Shown in pieces: positions 1 to 5,579 of a stretch of DNA of 6,082 nucleotides (position 1 is its first letter; every line of letters starts with the position of its first letter). Both the position numbers and the translations under genes were made by a program. The notes beneath the pieces were generated by a model. It had not been told where the DNA came from. It did not search any database and saw only the letters and a list, made by a program, of their open reading frames with translations. Source of the stretch: an uncultured Clostridium sp. (GTDB lineage Bacteria > Bacillota > Clostridia > TANB77 > CAG-465). The DNA is taken from NCBI GenBank assembly GCA_900554875.1, contig USJA01000064.1, forward strand, positions 1 to 6,082, given 5' to 3'.

Positions 1-23
1 TTGCAATAATAAATATATCTTTA

Positions 24-52
24 TTGAAAAATAACATAAATTATGATATTAT
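24..52 (+). promoter_or_regulatory. Sigma-A-type extended -10 promoter of glyA operon
   Basis: A -35 box TTGAAA (24-29, 5 of 6 to consensus) is separated by exactly 17 nt from a -10 box TATTAT (47-52, 5 of 6). A TGA triplet at 44-46 gives the extended -10 TGn motif. The predicted transcription start is near 58-60. That would leave an untranslated leader of about 20 nt before the TTG start at 78, just enough for the SD at 67-74. No room remains for a riboswitch between this promoter and glyA. The start site is inferred, not measured. Confidence 0.62.
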
Positions 53-66
53 TGATAATGAAAAAT

Positions 67-74
67 GGGGTGAT
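67..74 (+). promoter_or_regulatory. Ribosome binding site that fixes the glyA start at TTG 78
   Basis: GGGGTGAT matches the 16S anti-SD complement (AGGAGGTGATC) in seven of eight positions. The last G of the G run lies 7 nt before TTG at 78-80. No comparable SD lies before the in-frame TTG at 24, which is better read as part of the -35 box. This site is the main reason for placing the glyA start at 78. Confidence 0.7.
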
Positions 75-77
75 ATT

Positions 78-1322
78 TTGGATAGTATCGAAAAAGAAGA
101 TATAGAAATTTTTAATTATATAAATGATGAGAAAAAAAGGCAAGAAAATAACATAGAACTTATTGCTTCAGAAAATTTTGTAAGTAAAGCAGTATTAGAA
201 GCTATGGGTTCAATACTTACAAATAAATATGCTGAAGGATACTCTGGTAAAAGGTATTATGGTGGTTGCGAAAATGTCGACAAAATAGAAACTCTTGCAA
301 TAAAAAGAGCTAAAGAACTATTTAAAGCAGAGCACGCAAATGTTCAACCGCATAGTGGAAGTCAGGCTAATATGGCTGTATATATGGCAATGCTAAAACC
401 TGGTGATACAGTAATGGGAATGGATCTTTCAAATGGTGGGCATTTAACACACGGAAGTCCTGTAAATTTTTCAGGTAAGTTATATAACATTGTTTCATAT
501 GGTATAACAGAAGATGGGTACATTGATTATGAAGATGTATTAAATAAAGCAAGAGAATGTAAGCCTAAAATGATAATTGCAGGTGCAAGTGCTTATCCTA
601 GAAAAATAGATTTTGCTAAATTTAGAGAAATAGCAGATGAAGTAGGGGCTTATCTTATGGTGGATATGGCACATATTGCGGGACTTGTTTGTACTGGGGA
701 ACATATGTCACCAGTGCCATATGCAGATTTTGTTACATCTACAACACATAAAACCCTTAGAGGACCACGTGGTGGATTAATACTTTGTAAAGAACAATAT
801 GCAAAACAAATAGATAAGACTATATTTCCAGGAATTCAAGGAGGACCACTTGAACATATTATTGCAGCAAAAGCAATTTGCTTTAAAGAAGCTTTAGATC
901 CCTCATTTAAAGATTATATACATCAAGTTGTATTAAATTGTAAAACTCTTGCAAATGAGTTATTAAAAAGAGGATATAATCTAGTATCAGGCGGTACAGA
1001 TAACCATTTAATGCTTATTAATCTTGTAAATAAAAAAATGACAGGAAAAGAGGCTGAAAATTTACTTCATAGTGTAAATATAACAGTAAATAAAAATGCT
1101 GTTCCAAACGATCCTGAAAGTCCTTTCGTAACAAGTGGTATAAGAGTAGGAACTGCGGCATGCACAACTAAAGGATTAAAAGAAGATGATATGAAAAAAT
1201 TAGCAGAAGCTATGGATTTAGTATTATCTAAAAATATTTTAGAATTAGATGAAAAAGCATTTGAAGAAAACAAGAAAAAAGCAAAAGAGATTGTAAAGAA
1301 ACTAACGGAAAAATATGTATAG
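78..1322 (+). CDS. glyA: Serine hydroxymethyltransferase (SHMT)
   Basis: A cytosolic PLP enzyme that interconverts serine plus tetrahydrofolate with glycine plus 5,10-methylene-tetrahydrofolate, the main source of one-carbon units. From TTG 78 the product is 414 aa, in the usual range for bacterial GlyA (about 410-420). Visible motifs are NNIELIASENFVS (24-36), YAEGYSGKRYYGG (51-63), HSGSQAN (92-98), the PLP-contacting VDMAHIAGLV (195-204) and STTHKTLRGPRGG (221-233), in which Lys225 should form the Schiff base. FPGIQGGP (250-257) and SGIRVGTAA (353-361) are also present. The reading frame stays open to the window's left edge. A start at TTG 24 would add 18 residues outside the usual family N-terminus and would overlap the promoter, so 78 is preferred. 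It is the first gene of an apparent operon with pgi; its TAG stop overlaps the pgi SD. Identity is very secure, the exact start less so. Confidence 0.97.
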   Translation: MDSIEKEDIEIFNYINDEKKRQENNIELIASENFVSKAVLEAMGSILTNKYAEGYSGKRYYGGCENVDKIETLAIKRAKELFKAEHANVQPHSGSQANMAVYMAMLKPGDTVMGMDLSNGGHLTHGSPVNFSGKLYNIVSYGITEDGYIDYEDVLNKARECKPKMIIAGASAYPRKIDFAKFREIADEVGAYLMVDMAHIAGLVCTGEHMSPVPYADFVTSTTHKTLRGPRGGLILCKEQYAKQIDKTIFPGIQGGPLEHIIAAKAICFKEALDPSFKDYIHQVVLNCKTLANELLKRGYNLVSGGTDNHLMLINLVNKKMTGKEAENLLHSVNITVNKNAVPNDPESPFVTSGIRVGTAACTTKGLKEDDMKKLAEAMDLVLSKNILELDEKAFEENKKKAKEIVKKLTEKYV

Positions 1323-1332
1323 GAGGTAGGTT

Positions 1333-2640
1333 ATGAAATCAATATCTTTAGATATTAAAGGAATTGCTCCCTATGTAAGTAAAGAGGAACAAGAACTACT
1401 AGAACAAAAAGCATATGAAGCTCATGATATGCTAGAAAACAAAAGTGGAATGGGCAGAAATATGTTAGGATGGCTTAAATTACCTGAAAATAGAAATGAC
1501 GAAGAAATAGAGAGAATAAAAAATGCGGCAGATAGAATAAAAAAACAAGCAGATGTGTTTATTGTTGTCGGAATTGGTGGGTCATATTTAGGTGCAAAAG
1601 CTGTTATTGATTTGTTTAGTAGCCATTTTTCAAATATGGAGTCCTTAAATGATAGAAAACATCCACAGATTATATTTGCTGGAAATAATATGAGTGCAAA
1701 GTACGTAAAAGACCTAATTGAGTATATAAAAGATAAAGATGTTGCAATAAATGTGATATCTAAATCTGGTACTACTTTAGAGCCAGCTATGTCATTTAGG
1801 ATACTTAGGATGTTCTTAGAAGAAAAATATGGAATAAGAGGAGCTGCACAAAGAATATATGTTACTACTGATGCAAATAAAGGTGTATTACATGACATAG
1901 CAGTTAAAAATGAATATGAAATGTTTGTAATTCCTGATAATGTTGGAGGTAGATATTCGGTACTTACTCCTGTAGGACTTCTTCCTATGGCAGTTGCAAA
2001 TATTGACATAGATGATATACTAGATGGAGCATTATTTGCATCTCATGTGTTTAATCAAAGAAATATTGAGGCTAATGATTGCTACAAATATGCAATTATT
2101 CGTAATATACTATACCAAAAAGGAAAAACAATAGAACTACTTGCAAGCTATGAACCATCATTTAGGTATTTTATAGAATGGTATAAACAATTATTTGGTG
2201 AGAGTGAGGGAAAAGAGAATAAAGGAATTTTTCCAGCAGGAGTTAATTTTACAACTGACCTTCATTCAATGGGACAATTTATACAACAGGGTACAAGGAA
2301 TATATTTGAAACTGTGATAAATGTGGAAATCGATAGAACATTTATAAAATTTCCAGAATATAGCCAAGACGATGACAATCTTAATTATCTATCTGGAAAA
2401 GAAATTGATCATATAAATAAACAAGCTTACCTTGGTACTCTAAAAGCTCATGTAGATGGTGGAGTACCAGTTATGGTAATAAATATGGAAGATGTATCAG
2501 AATATAATGTTGGTCAACTTATATTTTTCTTTGAAAAGGCATGTGCAATAAGTGGATATATATTGGGTGTAAATCCTTTTGATCAACCAGGTGTTGAAGC
2601 TTACAAAAAGAATATGATGAGTTTATTAAAAAAAGATTAA
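1333..2640 (+). CDS. pgi: Glucose-6-phosphate isomerase
   Basis: A cytosolic enzyme interconverting glucose-6-phosphate and fructose-6-phosphate in glycolysis and gluconeogenesis. The 435-aa product is near the length of the short Bacillota-type Pgi (about 450). The SIS-fold phosphate-binding segments are VVGIGGSYLGAKA (78-90) and SKSGTTLEP (143-151). Family signature 1 is DNVGGRYSVLTPVGLL (202-217), with Arg207. Signature 2 is YILGVNPFDQPGVEAYK (409-425). The expected catalytic residues are Glu290 (in FGESEGK), His311 (in DLHSMGQ) and Lys425, at the positions I recall for the Geobacillus enzyme. The start is ATG 1333 with a perfect AGGAGG at 1321-1326, which overlaps the glyA stop. The 10-nt gap to glyA and absence of a promoter or terminator between them indicate cotranscription. 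No truncation or missing key residue was seen. Confidence 0.97.
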   Translation: MKSISLDIKGIAPYVSKEEQELLEQKAYEAHDMLENKSGMGRNMLGWLKLPENRNDEEIERIKNAADRIKKQADVFIVVGIGGSYLGAKAVIDLFSSHFSNMESLNDRKHPQIIFAGNNMSAKYVKDLIEYIKDKDVAINVISKSGTTLEPAMSFRILRMFLEEKYGIRGAAQRIYVTTDANKGVLHDIAVKNEYEMFVIPDNVGGRYSVLTPVGLLPMAVANIDIDDILDGALFASHVFNQRNIEANDCYKYAIIRNILYQKGKTIELLASYEPSFRYFIEWYKQLFGESEGKENKGIFPAGVNFTTDLHSMGQFIQQGTRNIFETVINVEIDRTFIKFPEYSQDDDNLNYLSGKEIDHINKQAYLGTLKAHVDGGVPVMVINMEDVSEYNVGQLIFFFEKACAISGYILGVNPFDQPGVEAYKKNMMSLLKKD

Positions 2641-2666
2641 AGGTAAATATATAAAAGGTGGTTAAA

Positions 2667-3185
2667 ATGAAGAAAAATGATATTATATTTTTAATCTGTG
2701 GTATTATTTTGTTAATTGGTTCAATTACGTTTGTAATATACAGAATGTTTTTTGCGGATATTTGGTCTAAAAATGCAGATAAGTTAAATAGAAATTTGTG
2801 TAAATATGAAATAAAAAAAGGTGAGAGTGTTTATGTGGGAGATATTAGAGCAGATATACCATTTGAATGGGATACACTTTATACCTTTAAACCAGATGTA
2901 TCTATTGAGAAAATATATGAAGTTGTTGGATATAAATGGGACAAGATAACAAAGGCTACAAATAAAGGGATGAATCAGCTTGTATTTTTAAAAGATGGAC
3001 AAGTTGTGTGCTATGTATATGGTTTTCCAAGGGCAAGAAAAGTTTTCTTTGATTTTGGTGATTATGATGGAGAGTACTTTACCTTAACTTCTAATGATGT
3101 ACTTAATATGAATATGAGTATGAACAAAAAAGGAATTAGAACTTTTGAGTACGTAAATCCTGAAAAACTAGATAAAAATAGTTAG
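2667..3185 (+). CDS. Membrane-anchored protein of unknown function, third gene of glyA-pgi operon
   Basis: I do not recognise a named family with certainty. The 172-aa product has a short basic start (KK) and one hydrophobic helix at about residues 6-25, followed by roughly 145 mostly polar residues that probably lie outside the membrane. Cys11 sits inside the helix rather than after a proper signal peptide, so a lipoprotein is unlikely. A central segment, IPFEWDTLYTFKPD (64-77) then IYEVVGYKWDKI (83-94), resembles a pattern I associate with small hypothetical Bacillota proteins; this is a recollection, not a search result. LVFLKDGQVVCYVYGFPR (105-122) looks like paired beta strands. ATG 2667 is chosen because AAAGGTGG (2654-2661) is a well-placed SD; the GTG at 2658 three codons earlier is part of that SD. 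It starts 26 nt after pgi with no terminator between them. Nothing ties it biochemically to GlyA or Pgi. Confidence 0.85.
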   Translation: MKKNDIIFLICGIILLIGSITFVIYRMFFADIWSKNADKLNRNLCKYEIKKGESVYVGDIRADIPFEWDTLYTFKPDVSIEKIYEVVGYKWDKITKATNKGMNQLVFLKDGQVVCYVYGFPRARKVFFDFGDYDGEYFTLTSNDVLNMNMSMNKKGIRTFEYVNPEKLDKNS

Positions 3186-3193
3186 TATAAATT

Positions 3194-3246
3194 TTGACAT
3201 ATTTTATACTTAAGTATTCATAAATGCAGGTTACCTCTAGTATATT
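3194..3246 (+). promoter_or_regulatory. Candidate promoter region of asd (arrangement uncertain)
   Basis: The short gap before asd holds several promoter-like pieces, none decisive. A perfect -35 TTGACA lies at 3194-3199 but has no good -10 at 16-18 nt; CATAAA at 3219-3224 has a 19-nt spacer. TATACT at 3205-3210 is a good -10 with only a poor -35 (TTAGTA, 3182-3187). TTCATA (3217-3222) with an 18-nt spacer to TATATT (3241-3246) would start transcription near 3253, inside the inverted repeat, leaving the SD free. Which one is used decides how the following hairpin works. Confidence 0.35.
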
Positions 3247-3268
3247 GTTTACTAGAGGTGACTTTTTT
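3228..3268 (+). terminator. Terminator-like hairpin overlapping the asd ribosome binding site
   Basis: Arms 3233-3242 (ACCTCTAGTA) and 3250-3259 (TACTAGAGGT) are a perfect 10-bp inverted repeat around a 7-nt loop. The stem extends outward to 3228/3264 with G-T pairs at 3232/3260 and 3229/3263. Six T (3263-3268) follow at once, the form of an intrinsic terminator, and the asd ATG begins at the next base. The right arm contains GAGGTGA (3255-3261), the only good SD for asd. The element can therefore be the terminator of the glyA-pgi-unknown operon, an SD-masking leader hairpin for asd, or a DNA operator. The structure is seen directly; the role is inferred. Confidence 0.65.
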
Positions 3269-4255
3269 ATGGTAAAATGTGCAATAGTTGGTGCTACAGG
3301 AATAGTTGGTAGGACGTTTCTTAAAGTTTTAGAAGAAAGAAATTTAAATATAGATGAATATGTTCTTTTTGCTTCAAGTAAATCTAAGGGGAAAAAAATA
3401 AAATTTATGAATAAAGAATATGAAGTGGAGGAGCTAACAGATAAATCTTTTAATAATAAAAGGTTTGATTATGCTCTGTTTTCTGCGGGTGGAGAAATAA
3501 GTAAAAAATTTTCACCTATTGCATCAAATAATGGATGTGTTGTAATTGATAATAGTAGTGCTTTTAGAATGAAAGATGATGTTCCACTTGTTGTACCTGA
3601 GGTAAATATTGATAAAGCATATAAAAATAATGGTATAATTGCAAACCCAAATTGTTCTACAATTCAGGCTGTTATACCACTTAATATATTAAATAAGTAT
3701 TATAAAATAAAAAGAATTGTGTACTCTACTTATCAGGCTGTATCTGGTGCTGGATTAAATGGAATTGAAGACTTGAAAAATAATACTAAAAATAAATTTA
3801 AGTATTCAATTCGTAATAATTGCATTCCTCAGATAGACGTTTTTTTAGAAAATGATTATACTAAAGAGGAAATGAAGATGATCGAGGAAACAAGAAAAAT
3901 ATTGGATTTAAAAGCTTTAAATGTAACTGCTACATGTGTACGAGTGCCCATTTTAAATTGCCACGGTGAGAGTATAAATGTAGAGTTAGAAGAAGAATTT
4001 GATATCCAAGAATTAAAGCAGAATTTGTGTAGAGAAGAGATGATTGTGCTACTTGACGATCCAAAAAAAGAAATATATCCACTTCAAACATTTGTAGATG
4101 GAAAAGATGAAGTTTTTGTTGGAAGGATAAGAAGAGATTATAGTGTAAAAAGTGGAATAAATATGTGGTGTGTAGCTGATAATATTAGAAAAGGAGCTGC
4201 TACCAATGCTGTTCAAATTCTTGAAAAATTGATAGAAAAAAGACTTGGAAAATAA
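3269..4255 (+). CDS. asd: Aspartate-semialdehyde dehydrogenase
   Basis: A cytosolic enzyme that reduces beta-aspartyl phosphate with NADPH to aspartate semialdehyde, the branch point to diaminopimelate/lysine, threonine and methionine. The product is 328 aa, typical of the family. Residues 3-20 carry the Rossmann-type nucleotide motif with GATGIVG (8-14). SAGGEISKKFSP (72-83), IDNSSAFRM (93-101) and VVPEVN (108-113) follow. The catalytic Cys129 is in NPNCST (126-131), STYQAVSGAG is at 153-162, and the catalytic His232 follows RVP (225-227) in an NCHGES context where many relatives have GHSE. The C-terminal DNIRKGAATNAVQI is at 304-317. ATG 3269 is chosen because the NAD(P)-binding strand begins right after it, and GAGGTGA at 3255-3261 is the SD. 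An upstream in-frame ATG at 3224 would add 15 residues encoded by the hairpin and lacks an SD. No dap, lysC or hom gene is adjacent in the window. Its last codons and stop lie inside a terminator hairpin. Confidence 0.96.
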   Translation: MVKCAIVGATGIVGRTFLKVLEERNLNIDEYVLFASSKSKGKKIKFMNKEYEVEELTDKSFNNKRFDYALFSAGGEISKKFSPIASNNGCVVIDNSSAFRMKDDVPLVVPEVNIDKAYKNNGIIANPNCSTIQAVIPLNILNKYYKIKRIVYSTYQAVSGAGLNGIEDLKNNTKNKFKYSIRNNCIPQIDVFLENDYTKEEMKMIEETRKILDLKALNVTATCVRVPILNCHGESINVELEEEFDIQELKQNLCREEMIVLLDDPKKEIYPLQTFVDGKDEVFVGRIRRDYSVKSGINMWCVADNIRKGAATNAVQILEKLIEKRLGK

Positions 4256-4267
4256 TCCAAGTCTTTT
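4236..4267. terminator. Bidirectional intrinsic terminator between convergent genes
   Basis: AAAAGACTTGGA (4238-4249) pairs perfectly with TCCAAGTCTTTT (4256-4267) around a 6-nt loop, AAATAA, which contains the asd TAA stop (4253-4255). On the plus strand the T run 4264-4267 closes the stem and ends asd transcripts. On the minus strand the six A at 4236-4241 become a six-T run, so the same hairpin serves the 135-aa gene, whose stop lies 7 nt before it. The T run is longer on the minus strand, so termination may be stronger there. Confidence 0.78.
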
Positions 4268-4273
4268 AGAAAT

Positions 4274-4681
4274 TTAGCTAATACATTCAGAGTTTGCTTT
4301 TAATGATCTTATTTTTGACTTTGAAAACACTTTTGAAAGGTTTGTTGATTTTATAAAATTACAACAGTTAAATGTATCAAAGTAATAGCTAGAATTTGAT
4401 GTTGAATCTTCAAGTTCAATAGCAATTATATATTCAAAAGAATTAACCCCATTAATTTTTATTTGAGAAATACGATATCTCTTTATTTTTTTATGCTTAA
4501 AAATAAAAAGGTAATGAGGATATTTCTTAGTAAAAATTACGTGTGTATTCTCTTGTTTACAATTCTTTGGAATTGGTATATATCCTTCATCTTGTGCAAA
4601 CCATTGAGCTTGCTCTAATGTAAGTAATACATTCTTCTGAATAGAATTGAAATAATTTTCTGTGAAAAAAATAGTCTTCAT
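4274..4681 (-). CDS. Hypothetical basic cytosolic protein, 135 aa, family not recognised
   Basis: I do not recognise this protein. It is Lys/Ser/Asn-rich and appears basic. There is no signal peptide or membrane segment. The N-terminal third includes LTLEQAQWFAQDEGYIPIPK (20-39). A strongly basic, strand-like stretch around 62-76 contains KHKKIKRYRISQIKI. An acidic patch (ELEDS, 89-93) and adjacent cysteines (NCC, 105-107) follow, then a Ser/Lys-rich tail with a further Cys133. The basic stretch could bind nucleic acid or acidic lipid, but nothing proves it. The gene is probably real: AAGGAAGG at 4688-4695 is an SD ending 6 nt before the ATG, an almost ideal promoter lies upstream, and a terminator lies 7 nt after the stop. 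It follows the CmpB-like gene on the same strand, 86 nt away, but has its own promoter. It may be lineage-restricted. Confidence 0.8.
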   Translation of the reverse strand: MKTIFFTENYFNSIQKNVLLTLEQAQWFAQDEGYIPIPKNCKQENTHVIFTKKYPHYLFIFKHKKIKRYRISQIKINGVNSFEYIIAIELEDSTSNSSYYFDTFNCCNFIKSTNLSKVFSKSKIRSLKANSECIS

Positions 4682-4729
4682 AAAATTCCTTCCTTATTAA
4701 AGTTGTGATTTACCATTGGGTAGAAACAT

Positions 4730-4757
4730 ATTATAACATAAATATAAAAAATGTCAA
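4730..4757 (-). promoter_or_regulatory. Near-perfect sigma-A promoter for the 135-aa gene
   Basis: Read on the minus strand, TTGACA (4757-4752) and TATAAT (4735-4730) both match consensus in full, with a 16-nt spacer and a TGT extended -10 triplet (4738-4736). The predicted start is near 4723, giving a leader of about 42 nt. It is the strongest promoter-like sequence in the window. I saw no terminator-like hairpin between the preceding gene's stop (4768) and this promoter, so read-through could add to its output. Confidence 0.8.
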
Positions 4758-4767
4758 ATTGAATGAG

Positions 4768-5451
4768 TTATTTTAATGAAAATACATTAGAAAATGAGGA
4801 TTTTACCTTATCATATACATTCTTTTGATTTTGAAAAATTATCTCCATTTTACTATCAGGATAATACTTATCAATAATTTTGGATAAAATATTTTGTGGT
4901 GGAATATTAAAATATCTTTGCTTTTTTCTGTACAATGCTATACTTGTAATAGATATATTAAATATCATAAAAATGATTAGTATATATGACGTGACTTTAA
5001 ATTGAAGTTTAGGATAACAAAGTATAAATTTTTTTATATACGGTATAAAAAATTTACATGAAATTATACCAAGAATTCCCCAGCCAAGTGAGTATAGAAG
5101 GGTTATTCTCCCATTAATATTTAAAGAAGTAAATGAATAATCCCATGATAATACACCAAATAAATATTCTTGCATAAAAGAGTATAAATATTCTACTATA
5201 CTACCAAATAAAGTTGTAAGTATAAATATCATTGTCAAACTTTTATATCTGTTAGAAATATATAAAAATACAATCCCACCTATTCCATATACAGGCATAA
5301 AAGGTCCAAATAAAAGCTCTTGTTTATTTATTACATGACCAAATTGAAAATAACTTAAAATACTTTCGTATATAAATCCAAATATTGAACCGATAAAAAA
5401 TATCCAAAAGTATGTATAAAAATTAAATTTGTTTATTTTTTTTTCTTCCAT
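4768..5451 (-). CDS. CmpB-like multi-pass membrane protein (putative ABC transporter type IV family, PF06541)
   Basis: This is an integral membrane protein whose family is named a putative ABC transporter permease; its real function is not established. The 227-aa product has about five hydrophobic helices, near 12-33, 48-66, 71-91, 117-137 and 152-173, then a polar tail of about 50 residues. Family-like motifs are GFIYES (25-30), NKQELLFGPFMPVYGIG (42-58), GSIVEYLYSFMQEYLFG (83-99), LSWDYS (101-106) and NINGRITLLYSLGWG (111-125). The assignment rests on the FGPF.P.YG, LSWDYS and NGR pattern as I remember it. ATG 5451 is supported by GGTGAT at 5463-5458. No ATP-binding or substrate-binding gene lies nearby, so a transporter role has no contextual support here. 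The gene is divergent from tspO, and no terminator is seen after its stop. Confidence 0.85.
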   Translation of the reverse strand: MEEKKINKFNFYTYFWIFFIGSIFGFIYESILSYFQFGHVINKQELLFGPFMPVYGIGGIVFLYISNRYKSLTMIFILTTLFGSIVEYLYSFMQEYLFGVLSWDYSFTSLNINGRITLLYSLGWGILGIISCKFFIPYIKKFILCYPKLQFKVTSYILIIFMIFNISITSIALYRKKQRYFNIPPQNILSKIIDKYYPDSKMEIIFQNQKNVYDKVKSSFSNVFSLK

Positions 5452-5579
5452 AAGATAATCACCAAATAAAAATTTATATTATTTATTTTTTGTAAATAAG
5501 TTTATTTTATTCAAATATCAAAGTAGAATAAATGAATAAGAAAAAAAAGAGGGAATATAATAATAGTAGGTGATCATGT
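5452..5579. promoter_or_regulatory. Divergent AT-rich control region between the CmpB-like gene and tspO
   Basis: This gap must hold the promoters of both divergent genes but contains no clean pair of boxes. For tspO, TATAAT at 5556-5561 is a perfect -10 by sequence, yet it would start transcription at the SD itself. TAGAAT at 5524-5529 would give a workable leader but has only a poor -35 (TTTATT, 5501-5506). For the minus-strand gene, TTGATA (5521-5516) is a fair -35 followed at 17 nt by a poor -10. The tspO SD, AGGTGATC at 5568-5575, is an eight-base match to the 16S tail. There is an eight-A run at 5541-5548. No inverted repeat convincing enough to call an operator was seen. Confidence 0.3.

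Noticed and set aside
24..77. N-terminal extension of glyA from TTG 24
   Set aside because: It overlaps a good promoter, has no SD, and would make the protein longer than usual; the start at 78 explains the data better.
367..552. Antisense frame inside glyA (a similar one lies at 1067-1273)
   Set aside because: Both are complement shadows of conserved glyA coding sequence with no independent signals.
1422..2009. 195-codon open frame on the minus strand inside pgi
   Set aside because: It lies wholly antisense to a certain pgi gene and shows no SD or recognisable domain; it is a shadow frame.
2667..2754. Lipoprotein signal at Cys11 of the unknown operon gene
   Set aside because: Only about six hydrophobic residues precede the Cys and the hydrophobic run continues well past it, so it reads as a membrane helix instead of a lipobox.
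3224..3268. In-frame ATG 3224 adding 15 residues to Asd
   Set aside because: There is no SD before it, the added residues are encoded by the hairpin, and the family N-terminus fits ATG 3269. It stays possible only if a leaderless transcript exists.
3186..3268. T-box, lysine riboswitch or SAM riboswitch before asd
   Set aside because: The gap is 83 nt, too short for these elements, and no T-box core sequence or multi-helix junction is visible.
4678..4716. 12-codon minus-strand upstream frame (MVNHNFNKEGIL) whose TGA overlaps the 135-aa gene's ATG
   Set aside because: The ATGA overlap is suggestive of coupling, but the short frame has no SD, starts only about 7 nt from the predicted transcript end, and shows no regulatory codon run. 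Probably chance.
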